The notes under the pieces: model-generated
The model's database searches: none
What the model saw: only the letters and a program-made list of their open reading frames with translations
What the model was told of the DNA's origin: nothing
Made by a program: the position numbers and the translations under genes
From: an uncultured Clostridia bacterium
GTDB lineage: Bacteria > Bacillota > Clostridia > Oscillospirales > Oscillospiraceae
Assembly: GCA_947383645.1 (NCBI GenBank)
Contig: CANDEH010000009.1
Location: forward strand, 1 to 36,166
DNA: 36,166 nt
Direction: 5' to 3'
In this document: piece by piece, positions 15,156-23,122 of the stretch
Layout: each line of letters starts with the position of its first letter
Numbering within the stretch: the first letter of the stretch is position 1

Positions 15156-15367
15156 TCGCTTGAAATCTGCGGATTTCAAGCGAGGTAGGATTGCGCTGCG
15201 CTCTGCGCCTCGGACTTTGCCCCGCGGGGCAAAGTCCTGCGACGCTCGCTCCGCGATAAGTATTTTTTCCGAAAACGCGGTTTCCGGAAAAATGATTTTA
15301 GATTTTTTGCGGCGTGCGCGCCGCAAACTCCTGCGGAGAGCTTTTCTTCGCGGCTGGGGCCGCGAAG
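15156..15367 (+). repeat. Multi-hairpin intergenic element, copy 1
   Basis: Hairpins in order: HP1 15156-15167/15172-15183 (12 bp); HP2 15212-15223/15226-15237 (12 bp); HP3 about 15264-15276/15281-15292, with one internal A-C mismatch; HP4 15306-15314/15319-15327 (9 bp); a short CTCC/GGAG stem at 15328-15338; HP5 15346-15354/15359-15367 (9 bp). The linker 15188-15212 is identical to 28040-28064 in copy 2 (25 nt), and 15240-15254 is identical to 28098-28112 (15 nt). The stems themselves differ between copies. It lies between rpoZ and priA in a co-directional operon. Confidence 0.85.
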
Positions 15368-15402
15368 GGGGGCTTGCGGGGAACAGGGAAGGGGGCGGCG
15401 GT

Positions 15403-17859
15403 TTGGAGACGGTCTTGGCGGCGCGGGTGGCGGTTTCTGCGGCGGCCTACGCCTTTGATAAGCCCTATGACTATCTGATTCCTGACTCCCTGACAGAAAA
15501 GGTACGGGTGGGCGTGCGCGCAGCCATACCTTTTGGCCGTGGCAACAAGAGCGCCGAGGCTATCGTCCTCAGTGTGCAGGAGGTGGAGAAGGTACGGGGC
15601 CTCAAGAGTATCAGCGCCGTACTGGATGACAGCCCCGTTCTGGATCAGGAGGGGCTCCGTCTGGCCTTCTGGCTGCGGGAGCGGTACTTCTGTACCGTCT
15701 ACGAGGCGGTAAAGACCATTCTGCCCGCCGGGCTCTGGTACCGCCTTCGGGAGACCTGCCGCATTGTGGGAGACGTGACGGAGGAGGAGCTGAGCGCACA
15801 CCTGGGCGAGCGGGGCCGGAAGCGGACGCTCTACGACGCCGTCCTGGCCCGGGGCGGTCAGGCGGAGACCGAGACGCTGCGGCGTGATTTGGGCGAGTGG
15901 ACAGGACAGGTTCTCCGGGAGCTGGCCGCCCTGGGCCTCATCACAGTGGAGACCTCCGCCGACCGGAAGATCCGGGACAAGACCGTCAAACGGGTATCTC
16001 TGGCCGTGCCGGCGGAGGAAGCTCTGGCGGCGGTGGAGACGAAGAAGAACCGGGCTCCCCTGCGCTATGAGGTGATCCGCCTCCTCTGCGCCGCCGGCAG
16101 CGCCGCCTCCGCGGACCTGTGCTACTTTACCGGCGCGTCAAGCGCCACACTGCGCTCTCTGGAGAAATCGGGGCTCATTGTCATGGAGCCCGAGGAGACC
16201 TACCGGATCCCCCTGTACGCCAGAGACGCAGAGGCCGGACCTGTCGCCCTCAACGACGAGCAGCGGGCCGCCTTCGAGGGGCTGCGGGAGCTCTACCGGA
16301 GGGAGGAGGCCAGCTGCTCCCTGCTCTTCGGCGTCACCGGCAGCGGAAAGACGGAGGTCTATATCCGTCTGCTCCAGGAGGTCGTTTCCGATGGAAAGAC
16401 CGGCATGATCCTGGTGCCGGAGATTGCTCTGACGCCCCAGATGCTGGAGCGCTTTGCCGCCTACTTCGGCGACCAGGTGGCCATGCTCCACAGCTCTCTC
16501 CGCCTCAGCGAGCGCTACGACCAGTGGAAGCGGATCCAGAGGGGAGAGGTTCGGGTGGTTCTGGGTACCCGCAGCGCGGTGTTCGCCCCGCTGAAAAACC
16601 TGGGAATGATTATCCTGGACGAGGAGCAGGAGAACAGCTACCAGTCGGAGAACCCGCCCCGCTACCACGCCCGGGATGTGGCCAAGTACCGGTGCAGCGA
16701 GAGCGGCGCCGCCCTGATCCTGGGATCCGCCACCCCCACGGTGGAGAGCTCCTACTACGCCCGCACCGGCCGCTATCACCAGTTTTTCCTGCGCTACCGC
16801 TACAACGCCAGACCCCTGCCCCGGGTGGTGCTGGCGGATCTCCGCCAGGAGGTCCGCGCCGGCAACAGCGGCATCATCAGCGCCCCGCTGAAAAAGGCCC
16901 TGGAGGAGACCATGGCCAGGGGAGAGCAGAGTATTCTGTTTCTCAACCGCCGGGGCAGCAGCCGGATGCTCCTCTGCGGGGAGTGCGGCGCGGCGCCCCA
17001 GTGTCCCCGGTGCAGCGTGCCTCTGACCTACCACAGCGCCAACGAGCGGCTGATGTGCCACTACTGCGGCCACTCCCAGCCGGCCCACGAGCACTGCGAG
17101 GCGTGCGGCGGACGGATGAAGCATGTGGGCTTCGGCACCCAGCGGGTGGAGGAGGAGCTTCGCTCCCTCTTTCCGGAGACGGCGATCCTGCGCATGGACG
17201 CGGATACCGCCGCCGCAGGTCATGAGAAGCTGCTCTCCCGGTTTGTCAAGGAGAAGATTCCCATCCTCCTGGGCACCCAGATGGTGGCCAAGGGGCTGGA
17301 TTTTGAAAATGTCACCCTGGTGGGTGTGCTGTCTGCGGATCTGTCGCTTTATGTGGACAGCTTCCGCGCCGCCGAGCGGACCTTCAGCCTGCTGACCCAG
17401 GTGGTGGGCCGGGCGGGCCGGGGGGACAAGACCGGCCGGGCGGTGATCCAGACCTATACCCCGGACAACGACGTGATTGTCAGCGCCGCCCGGCAGGACT
17501 ACGAGGCCTTCTACACCTCGGAGATCCGGATGCGGCGCATCCGGCGGGAGCCGCCCTTTGCCGACCTCTTCACCCTGACGGTATCGGGGCTGGAGGAGGG
17601 GGCCGTGTTCCGCGCGGCCATGGCCCTGCGGGACGCTCTGCGTCAGGCCGCCGGCGGGCCGGGAGCGCCGGCGGAGCTGCTGGGGCCGGCCCCGGCCCCC
17701 ATCCTGAAGGTAAATAACCGCTACCGCTACCGCCTGCTCTGGGTGGGGAAGAACGACCACCAGACCAGGGAGCTCTTGTCCCGCTACTTAAACGCGTTCC
17801 ATATGCAGAAGGAGAACCGGGCGCTCCATCTCTTTATTGACTGCAACGGACTGGATTAG
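15403..17859 (+). CDS. priA: Primosomal protein N' (replication restart helicase PriA)
   Basis: This 818-aa DNA helicase loads the replisome at stalled forks. I chose TTG 15403 because AAGGGGGCGG precedes it and the family N-terminus (AARVAVSAAAYAFDKPYDYLIP) follows within a few residues. The open frame upstream runs through the hairpin element and is not PriA-like. Walker A is GVTGSGKTEVY. Motif II reads LDEEQENSYQSE, with Gln where the classic motif has His. The zinc-binding Cys are in LLCGECGAAPQCPRC and CHYCGHSQPAHEHCEACGG. Motifs V/VI are LGTQMVAKGLDFENV and QVVGRAGRGDKTGRAVIQ. It begins the priA-def-fmt group. Confidence 0.95.
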   Translation: METVLAARVAVSAAAYAFDKPYDYLIPDSLTEKVRVGVRAAIPFGRGNKSAEAIVLSVQEVEKVRGLKSISAVLDDSPVLDQEGLRLAFWLRERYFCTVYEAVKTILPAGLWYRLRETCRIVGDVTEEELSAHLGERGRKRTLYDAVLARGGQAETETLRRDLGEWTGQVLRELAALGLITVETSADRKIRDKTVKRVSLAVPAEEALAAVETKKNRAPLRYEVIRLLCAAGSAASADLCYFTGASSATLRSLEKSGLIVMEPEETYRIPLYARDAEAGPVALNDEQRAAFEGLRELYRREEASCSLLFGVTGSGKTEVYIRLLQEVVSDGKTGMILVPEIALTPQMLERFAAYFGDQVAMLHSSLRLSERYDQWKRIQRGEVRVVLGTRSAVFAPLKNLGMIILDEEQENSYQSENPPRYHARDVAKYRCSESGAALILGSATPTVESSYYARTGRYHQFFLRYRYNARPLPRVVLADLRQEVRAGNSGIISAPLKKALEETMARGEQSILFLNRRGSSRMLLCGECGAAPQCPRCSVPLTYHSANERLMCHYCGHSQPAHEHCEACGGRMKHVGFGTQRVEEELRSLFPETAILRMDADTAAAGHEKLLSRFVKEKIPILLGTQMVAKGLDFENVTLVGVLSADLSLYVDSFRAAERTFSLLTQVVGRAGRGDKTGRAVIQTYTPDNDVIVSAARQDYEAFYTSEIRMRRIRREPPFADLFTLTVSGLEEGAVFRAAMALRDALRQAAGGPGAPAELLGPAPAPILKVNNRYRYRLLWVGKNDHQTRELLSRYLNAFHMQKENRALHLFIDCNGLD

Positions 17860-17872
17860 GAGGAAAGTGACT

Positions 17873-18373
17873 ATGGCCATTCGAAAGATTGTAGTACAGG
17901 GGGACGACATCCTCACCAAGGTCTGCCGCCCCGTGACCGACTTCAACAGGAGACTCCACGACCTTCTGGACGACATGGTGGAGACACTGACGGAGGTGGG
18001 CGGAGCGGGGCTGGCAGCGCCCCAGGTGGGTATCCTGCGCCGGGCGGTGATCGTGATGGACGACGACGACACCCCCATTGAGCTGGTGAATCCGGAGATT
18101 GTCTCCTCCTCCGGGGAGCAGCGGAGCCCGGAGGGCTGTCTCAGCATCCCCGGCAAGTACGGCCTTGTCACCCGGCCCAGCGTGGTGAAGGTCCGGGCCC
18201 AGGACCGGCACGGGAACTGGTTTGAGCTGGAGCGGGAGGACTACACCGCCCGGTGCTTCTGCCACGAGCTGGAACACCTGGACGGACATCTCTACACAGA
18301 GCACATCGACCGCTTCCTCACCGACGAAGAGGTGGAGGCCTACTACGAGGCCCAGGAGAAGGAGAACCAATGA
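17873..18373 (+). CDS. def: Peptide deformylase
   Basis: This 166-aa protein removes the formyl group from nascent N-terminal methionine. All three motifs are present: GAGLAAPQVG (residues 45-53), EGCLS (87-91, metal ligand Cys89) and HELEH (131-135, two His ligands and the catalytic Glu). The start is ATG 17873, preceded by AGGAGGAAAG. It begins 13 bp after priA and overlaps fmt by ATGA, so formylation and deformylation enzymes are coupled. Confidence 0.97.
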   Translation: MAIRKIVVQGDDILTKVCRPVTDFNRRLHDLLDDMVETLTEVGGAGLAAPQVGILRRAVIVMDDDDTPIELVNPEIVSSSGEQRSPEGCLSIPGKYGLVTRPSVVKVRAQDRHGNWFELEREDYTARCFCHELEHLDGHLYTEHIDRFLTDEEVEAYYEAQEKENQ

Positions 18374-19290
18374 GAATCGTATTCATGGGCACGCCGGAGT
18401 TCGCCGTGCCGTCCCTCCGCCGGCTCCACGCCGACGGCCACGAACTCTGCGCCGTCTTCACCCAGCCGGATAAGCCCAAAAACCGGGGGATGAAGTTCAT
18501 CCCCACGCCGGTGAAGGCCACCGCTCAGGAGCTGGGTCTCCCGGTGTACCAGCCGGAGAGCGTGCGGGAGGAGGCGGTGCTCCGCCAGATCCGCGCCCTG
18601 AAGCCGGAGCTGCTGGCGGTGGCGGCCTATGGCAAGCTGCTGCCGGAGGATTTGCTCAGTATCCCCAGTGTGGCCGCCATCAACGTCCACTCCTCGCTGC
18701 TGCCCAAGTACCGGGGGGCAGCCCCCATCAACTGGGCCATCCTCAGCGGGGAGCGGGAGACCGGCGTCACCATCCAGCACCTGAGCCGGGAGCTGGACGC
18801 CGGGGACATCGTGCTGGCCAAATCCACCCCCATCGGCGAGACGGAGGACGCGGGGGCGCTCTACACCCGCCTCTCGGAGCTGGGGGCGGAGGCCCTCAGC
18901 GAGGCGGTGGCCGCCCTGGCTGCCGGCACCGCCGCCCGGACGCCCCAGACCGGCGACCCGGGTCCCTACGCCGCCATGCTCACCAAGGAGATGTCCCCGG
19001 TGGATTGGACCCGGAGCGCCGGGGAAATCTATAACCAGATCCGGGGCCTGATCCCGTGGCCTGCCGCCACCACCGACGTAATCAGCGGGGAGCCCATCAA
19101 GCTGTGGGGCGCCCAGGTGGTGGAGAAGCGGACGGACGCCTTCCCCGGCGATATCATCGCCGCCGGAAAGCAGGGCATCGACATCGCCTGCGGCGACGGA
19201 CTGACCCTGCGGGTCCTGGTGCTCCAGGCCCCGGGGGGCAAGCGGATGTCCGCGGCGGACTACCTGCTGGGACACCCGATTAAGCTGTAA
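18370..19290 (+). CDS. fmt: Methionyl-tRNA formyltransferase
   Basis: This 306-aa enzyme puts the formyl group from 10-formyl-THF on initiator Met-tRNA. The N-terminus RIVFMGTPEFAVPSL and the folate-binding/catalytic segment INVHSSLLPKYRGAAPINWAI are intact, with the catalytic Asn and His and a later Asp in ELDAGDIVL. The C-terminal tRNA-binding domain spans about 205-306. ATG 18370 overlaps the def stop. In Bacillus rsmB follows directly; here a metallopeptidase gene lies between. Confidence 0.97.
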   Translation: MRIVFMGTPEFAVPSLRRLHADGHELCAVFTQPDKPKNRGMKFIPTPVKATAQELGLPVYQPESVREEAVLRQIRALKPELLAVAAYGKLLPEDLLSIPSVAAINVHSSLLPKYRGAAPINWAILSGERETGVTIQHLSRELDAGDIVLAKSTPIGETEDAGALYTRLSELGAEALSEAVAALAAGTAARTPQTGDPGPYAAMLTKEMSPVDWTRSAGEIYNQIRGLIPWPAATTDVISGEPIKLWGAQVVEKRTDAFPGDIIAAGKQGIDIACGDGLTLRVLVLQAPGGKRMSAADYLLGHPIKL

Positions 19291-19339
19291 AGGAAAATCC
19301 CTGTTCACCCCCCACGACTTCTTTGATAGGAGGACTGTT

Positions 19340-20035
19340 ATGTTCTACTACGACACCCGCTATATTATGATGCTCCTGCCGGTGCTGGCCATCACCCTCT
19401 ACGCCCAGTGGAAGGTCAACTCCTCCTTCCGCCGTTACTCCAAGGTGGCCAACCGCCGCCGCCTGACGGGGGCCCAGGCCGCCCAGGAGGTGCTGCGCCG
19501 CCACGGCGTCTACGATGTGCGCATCGAGCGGGTCCGGGGGAACCTGACGGACCACTACGACCCCAAGACCAACGTGATCCGGCTCTCCGAGTCGGTGTAC
19601 GACAGCCCCACCATCTCCGCCGTAGGCGTAGCCGCCCACGAGGCAGGCCACGCGGTGCAGTACGCGGTGGGCTACGGCCCCATCCAGCTCCGGATGGCCC
19701 TGATTCCCGTGACGCAGATCGGCTCCCAGTTCGGGGTGATTCTGCTGTTCGCCGGCATCCTCCTGAGCATCGAGCCGCTGTTTTTGATCGGCATCCTGCT
19801 GTTCTCCCTCACCACCCTCTTCCAGCTGGTGACCCTGCCGGTGGAGTTCAACGCCTCCCGCCGGGCCATGGAGACCATCAACGAGGGGGGCCTTCTCTCC
19901 GAGGAGGAGGCCCGAGGTGCCCGTCAGGTCCTCAGCGCCGCGGCGCTGACTTATGTGGCGGCGCTGCTGATGTCCGTGGTGCAGCTGCTGCGGTACGTGA
20001 TGCTCTTCGCCGGCCGCAGGGGGGATCGCCGGTGA
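19340..20035 (+). CDS. YugP-type membrane zinc metallopeptidase
   Basis: This 231-aa protein has an N-terminal membrane helix (IMMLLPVLAITLYAQ), the zinc-binding HEAGH motif (VAAHEAGHAVQY, about residues 99-110), two central hydrophobic helices (about 135-175) and a C-terminal helix (VAALLMSVVQLLRYVMLFA). This is the layout of the YugP/neutral zinc metallopeptidase family. Its substrates are not known. The ATG has ATAGGAGG upstream. Its end overlaps the GTG start of rsmB (GTGA). The position between fmt and rsmB recurs in other Clostridia. Confidence 0.92.
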   Translation: MFYYDTRYIMMLLPVLAITLYAQWKVNSSFRRYSKVANRRRLTGAQAAQEVLRRHGVYDVRIERVRGNLTDHYDPKTNVIRLSESVYDSPTISAVGVAAHEAGHAVQYAVGYGPIQLRMALIPVTQIGSQFGVILLFAGILLSIEPLFLIGILLFSLTTLFQLVTLPVEFNASRRAMETINEGGLLSEEEARGARQVLSAAALTYVAALLMSVVQLLRYVMLFAGRRGDRR

Positions 20036-21336
20036 CCGGGGCCAGAGAGGCGGCGCTGGAGGTGCTCACCGCCTGCCGGAAGACCGACGCCTGGGTGGAC
20101 GCCGCGCTGAAATCCACCCTCCGCCGGTCGAAGCTGGACCCCCGGGACGCGGCGCTGGCCTCCCGCATCACCTATGGCGTGGTGCAGAACCGCATGCTGC
20201 TGGACTACTATTTGGACAAACTGTGCAAAAGCGGAACCGGTGATTTGGAACCGGTGATTTTGGATATACTCAGGATCGGGGCCTGCCAGATTCTGCTGCT
20301 GGACCGGATTCCCCACAGCGCCGCGGTGAACGAGGCGGTGTCCATGGCCAAGGCCCACCGTCGGTCCCGTGCCGCGGGTATGGTCAACGCCGTGCTGCGA
20401 AACCTCTCCCGCTCCAAGGACACCCTCCAGCCGCCGGCGGACCTGCCCCGGCGGACCAGCCACCCCAAGTGGCTGGTGGACCGGTACGTGGAACTGCTGG
20501 GCCGGGAGGAGGCGGAGCGGTGTCTCGCCGCCAACAACGATCCGGCGCCCATGACGGTACAGGTCAACACGCTGAAAACCACCCCGGCGGCATTGACCGC
20601 GGAGCTCCAGGCCGCCGGAATCGCCGTGACGCCCCACCCCTTTTTAGAGGGCTGCCTCCTGTTGGAGGGCGCGGGGGATATTGAGGCCCTGCCCGCCTTC
20701 GCAGAGGGCCGCTTCCTGGTCCAGGACGCCGCCGCCCGGCTCGCCGTCCTGGCGATGGACTGCCGTCCTGGGATGCGGCTTATCGACGCATGCGCCGCAC
20801 CGGGAGGGAAGTCCTTCGCCGCGGCCATGGACATGGAGGATAGGGGAGAGATCGCCGCCTGCGACATCCATCCCCACAAGATCCGGCTCATAGAGCGGGG
20901 GGCGGAGCGCCTGGGCATCACCTGCCTCCGCGCCCGGCTGGCCGACGGCCGGCAGCGCCGGGAGGATTTTCTGGAAAGCGCCGACCGGGTCCTCTGCGAC
21001 GTGCCCTGCTCTGGTCTTGGCATCATCCGCAAGAAACCGGACATCCGATACAAGGCCCCGGAGGCCCTCTCCGGCCTGCCGGAGGTGCAGCTGGCCATTC
21101 TGCGCAACGCAGGGGACTACGTGAAGCCCGGCGGCCTGTTGCTCTACTCCACCTGTACCATCCTTCCCGAGGAGAATGAGAAAGTGGTGGAGGCCTTTCT
21201 GGCGGGGGCGCCGGACTTTTCCAGGGAAATATTCATCCTGCCGGGAGTGGGGGCGTGTCCGGGGGAGATTACCCTCTGGCCCCACCGCCACCAGACCGAC
21301 GGGTTCTATATCTGCAAGCTGAGGAAACAACTATGA
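20032..21336 (+). CDS. rsmB: 16S rRNA (cytosine-C5)-methyltransferase RsmB
   Basis: This 434-aa protein starts at GTG 20032, overlapping the previous stop. It has an N-terminal NusB-like RNA-binding domain (about residues 1-135). The SAM-dependent Nol1/Nop2/Sun domain follows, with DACAAPGGKSF (SAM binding), DVPCSGLGIIRKKPD (general-acid Cys) and STCTILPEENE (nucleophile Cys). It methylates C967 of 16S rRNA (E. coli numbering). The stop overlaps the rlmN ATG. Confidence 0.95.
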   Translation: MTGAREAALEVLTACRKTDAWVDAALKSTLRRSKLDPRDAALASRITYGVVQNRMLLDYYLDKLCKSGTGDLEPVILDILRIGACQILLLDRIPHSAAVNEAVSMAKAHRRSRAAGMVNAVLRNLSRSKDTLQPPADLPRRTSHPKWLVDRYVELLGREEAERCLAANNDPAPMTVQVNTLKTTPAALTAELQAAGIAVTPHPFLEGCLLLEGAGDIEALPAFAEGRFLVQDAAARLAVLAMDCRPGMRLIDACAAPGGKSFAAAMDMEDRGEIAACDIHPHKIRLIERGAERLGITCLRARLADGRQRREDFLESADRVLCDVPCSGLGIIRKKPDIRYKAPEALSGLPEVQLAILRNAGDYVKPGGLLLYSTCTILPEENEKVVEAFLAGAPDFSREIFILPGVGACPGEITLWPHRHQTDGFYICKLRKQL

Positions 21337-22373
21337 GCGACATCAAATCCATGACAGAGGAGGAGATCACCCAGGCCCTCCGGGAGCTGGGAGAGCCCGC
21401 CTTCCGGGGAAAGCAGGTGTTCATCTGGATCCACCGGGGCGTATCCTCCTTTGACGAGATGACCAACCTCTCCAAGCCCCTGCGGGAGAGACTGGGGGAG
21501 CGGTACGAGATCCACGTGCCCCGGGTGGCCCGCAAACAGGTGTCCGCCCTGGACGGTACGGTGAAGTACCTGTGGGAGCTCCACGACGGCAACTGCATCG
21601 AGTCGGTGCTCATGCAGTACCACCACGGCAACACCGTGTGCATCTCCTCCCAGGTGGGGTGTCGGATGGGCTGCGCCTTCTGCGCCTCCACAGTGGGTGG
21701 CAAGGTAAGAGACTTGACACCGTCTGAGCTGCTGGACCAGGTGATTTTTACCCAGAGGGACAGCGGACTCCCCGTCTCCAACATCGTGCTGATGGGAATC
21801 GGAGAGCCCATGGACAACCTGGACAATGTGCTGCGGTTCCTGGAGCTGGTGAACCACCCGGATGGCCTACATATCGGGATGCGGCACATCTCCCTCTCCA
21901 CCTGCGGCGTGGTGCCGGGAATCGACCGATTGGCGGAGCTGGGGCTCCAGCTGACGCTGTCGGTGTCCCTCCACGCCCCGGACAGCGAGACCAGGAGCGC
22001 CATCATGCCGGTGAACCGGGCCTACGACGTGGAGGAGCTGTTCGCCGCCTGCCGGCGGTACTTCGAGAAGACCGGCCGGCGGATCTCCTTTGAGTACGCC
22101 ATGATCGACGGCGTCAACGACGCCGACTGGCAGGCCGACCGGATTGCGGAAAAGGTCCGGGGGATGCCCGCCCATGTGAACCTGATCCCGCTCAATGACG
22201 TGCGGGAGAGTCCTTTGAAGCCCAGCAGGCGCGTGGGGGCCTTCCAGAAGCGCCTGGAGCGCCACGGCCTCACCGCCACGGTGCGCCGGAGCCTGGGCGG
22301 GGATATTGACGCCTCCTGCGGCCAGCTGCGCAGGAAGGCCATGGAACAGAGAGAAGGGGGAGAGGCCATATGA
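21333..22373 (+). CDS. rlmN: 23S rRNA / tRNA adenine-C2 methyltransferase RlmN
   Basis: This 346-aa radical SAM enzyme methylates A2503 of 23S rRNA and A37 of some tRNAs. The radical SAM cluster Cys are C110, C114 and C117 (GCRMGCAFC). The SAM-binding GIGEPMDN and the methyl-carrying C-terminal Cys in DIDASCGQL are present. ATG 21333 overlaps rsmB. Its end overlaps the phosphatase start (ATGA). Confidence 0.96.
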   Translation: MSDIKSMTEEEITQALRELGEPAFRGKQVFIWIHRGVSSFDEMTNLSKPLRERLGERYEIHVPRVARKQVSALDGTVKYLWELHDGNCIESVLMQYHHGNTVCISSQVGCRMGCAFCASTVGGKVRDLTPSELLDQVIFTQRDSGLPVSNIVLMGIGEPMDNLDNVLRFLELVNHPDGLHIGMRHISLSTCGVVPGIDRLAELGLQLTLSVSLHAPDSETRSAIMPVNRAYDVEELFAACRRYFEKTGRRISFEYAMIDGVNDADWQADRIAEKVRGMPAHVNLIPLNDVRESPLKPSRRVGAFQKRLERHGLTATVRRSLGGDIDASCGQLRRKAMEQREGGEAI

Positions 22374-23104
22374 TGAAGGTCTGGGCGCTGACAGACACCG
22401 GTCTGGTGCGCCATCAAAACCAGGACGCCTACGGCGTGGAGACCGTCTGCGGACGCACGGTAGCCGTGGTGTGCGACGGCATGGGCGGTCCCAGGAACGG
22501 GGACGTGGCCAGCAACATCGCCGTGGGGGCCTTTCTGTCCGCGGTGCGCGCCCATCTCCGCGCCGACATGACGCCGGAGCAGATCCGGGAGATGGCCTCC
22601 TACGCGGTGTCCGTGGCCAATATGGACATCCGCGCCGCCGTGGAGGAGCACCCGGCCTACGCCGGCATGGGCACCACTCTGGTCTCCGCCGTCAGCTACG
22701 GGGAGGGCGTGGTGGTCTCCAACGTGGGGGACAGCCGGGCCTACCTCATCAACCGGGAGGGCATCCAGCGCGTCAGCAAGGACCACTCCCTGGTGGAGAC
22801 CCTGGTGGAGCGGGGGGAGATCACCGCCGCCGAGGCCCGTGTCCACCCCCAGCGCAACTACATCACCCGGGCCCTGGGCCCGGAGGTGAGCCCCCTGTGC
22901 GACGGGTTCATCGTGCCGGTGGTGCCGGGGGACTTCATTCTGCTGTGTACCGACGGTCTGGTCTCCACGGTGTCCGACCAGGAGATGCAGTACGAGGTGC
23001 TCTACGGGGACGATCTGGACCGCTGCCTGGACCGGCTGCTGGAGATCTCCAAGCGCAACGGGGCGGCGGACAATGTGACCGCCGTGCTGCTGCAAAAACA
23101 GTAA
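22370..23104 (+). CDS. prpC: PP2C-type Ser/Thr phosphatase (PrpC/Stp)
   Basis: This 244-aa phosphatase reverses phosphorylation by the adjacent PASTA kinase. Metal-binding Asp residues are visible in VVCDGMGGPRNGD (about residues 35-47), VGDSRAYL and LCTDGLVSTV, plus a C-terminal GAADNVTAVLL. The start has tandem ATG codons (22370 and 22373), with GGGGGAGAGG upstream. It is cytoplasmic with no membrane segment. Confidence 0.95.
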   Translation: MMKVWALTDTGLVRHQNQDAYGVETVCGRTVAVVCDGMGGPRNGDVASNIAVGAFLSAVRAHLRADMTPEQIREMASYAVSVANMDIRAAVEEHPAYAGMGTTLVSAVSYGEGVVVSNVGDSRAYLINREGIQRVSKDHSLVETLVERGEITAAEARVHPQRNYITRALGPEVSPLCDGFIVPVVPGDFILLCTDGLVSTVSDQEMQYEVLYGDDLDRCLDRLLEISKRNGAADNVTAVLLQKQ

Positions 23105-23122
23105 GGGAAGGAGGACGCTGCT

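Noticed and set aside
15156..15402. Riboswitch or protein leader upstream of priA
   Set aside because: The same architecture occurs after sipL and before spoIVA on the other strand, so it is a dispersed repeat rather than a gene-specific leader.
16138..17760. 540-codon minus-strand frame
   Set aside because: Antisense to priA, with His/Gly/Leu-rich composition typical of shadow frames.
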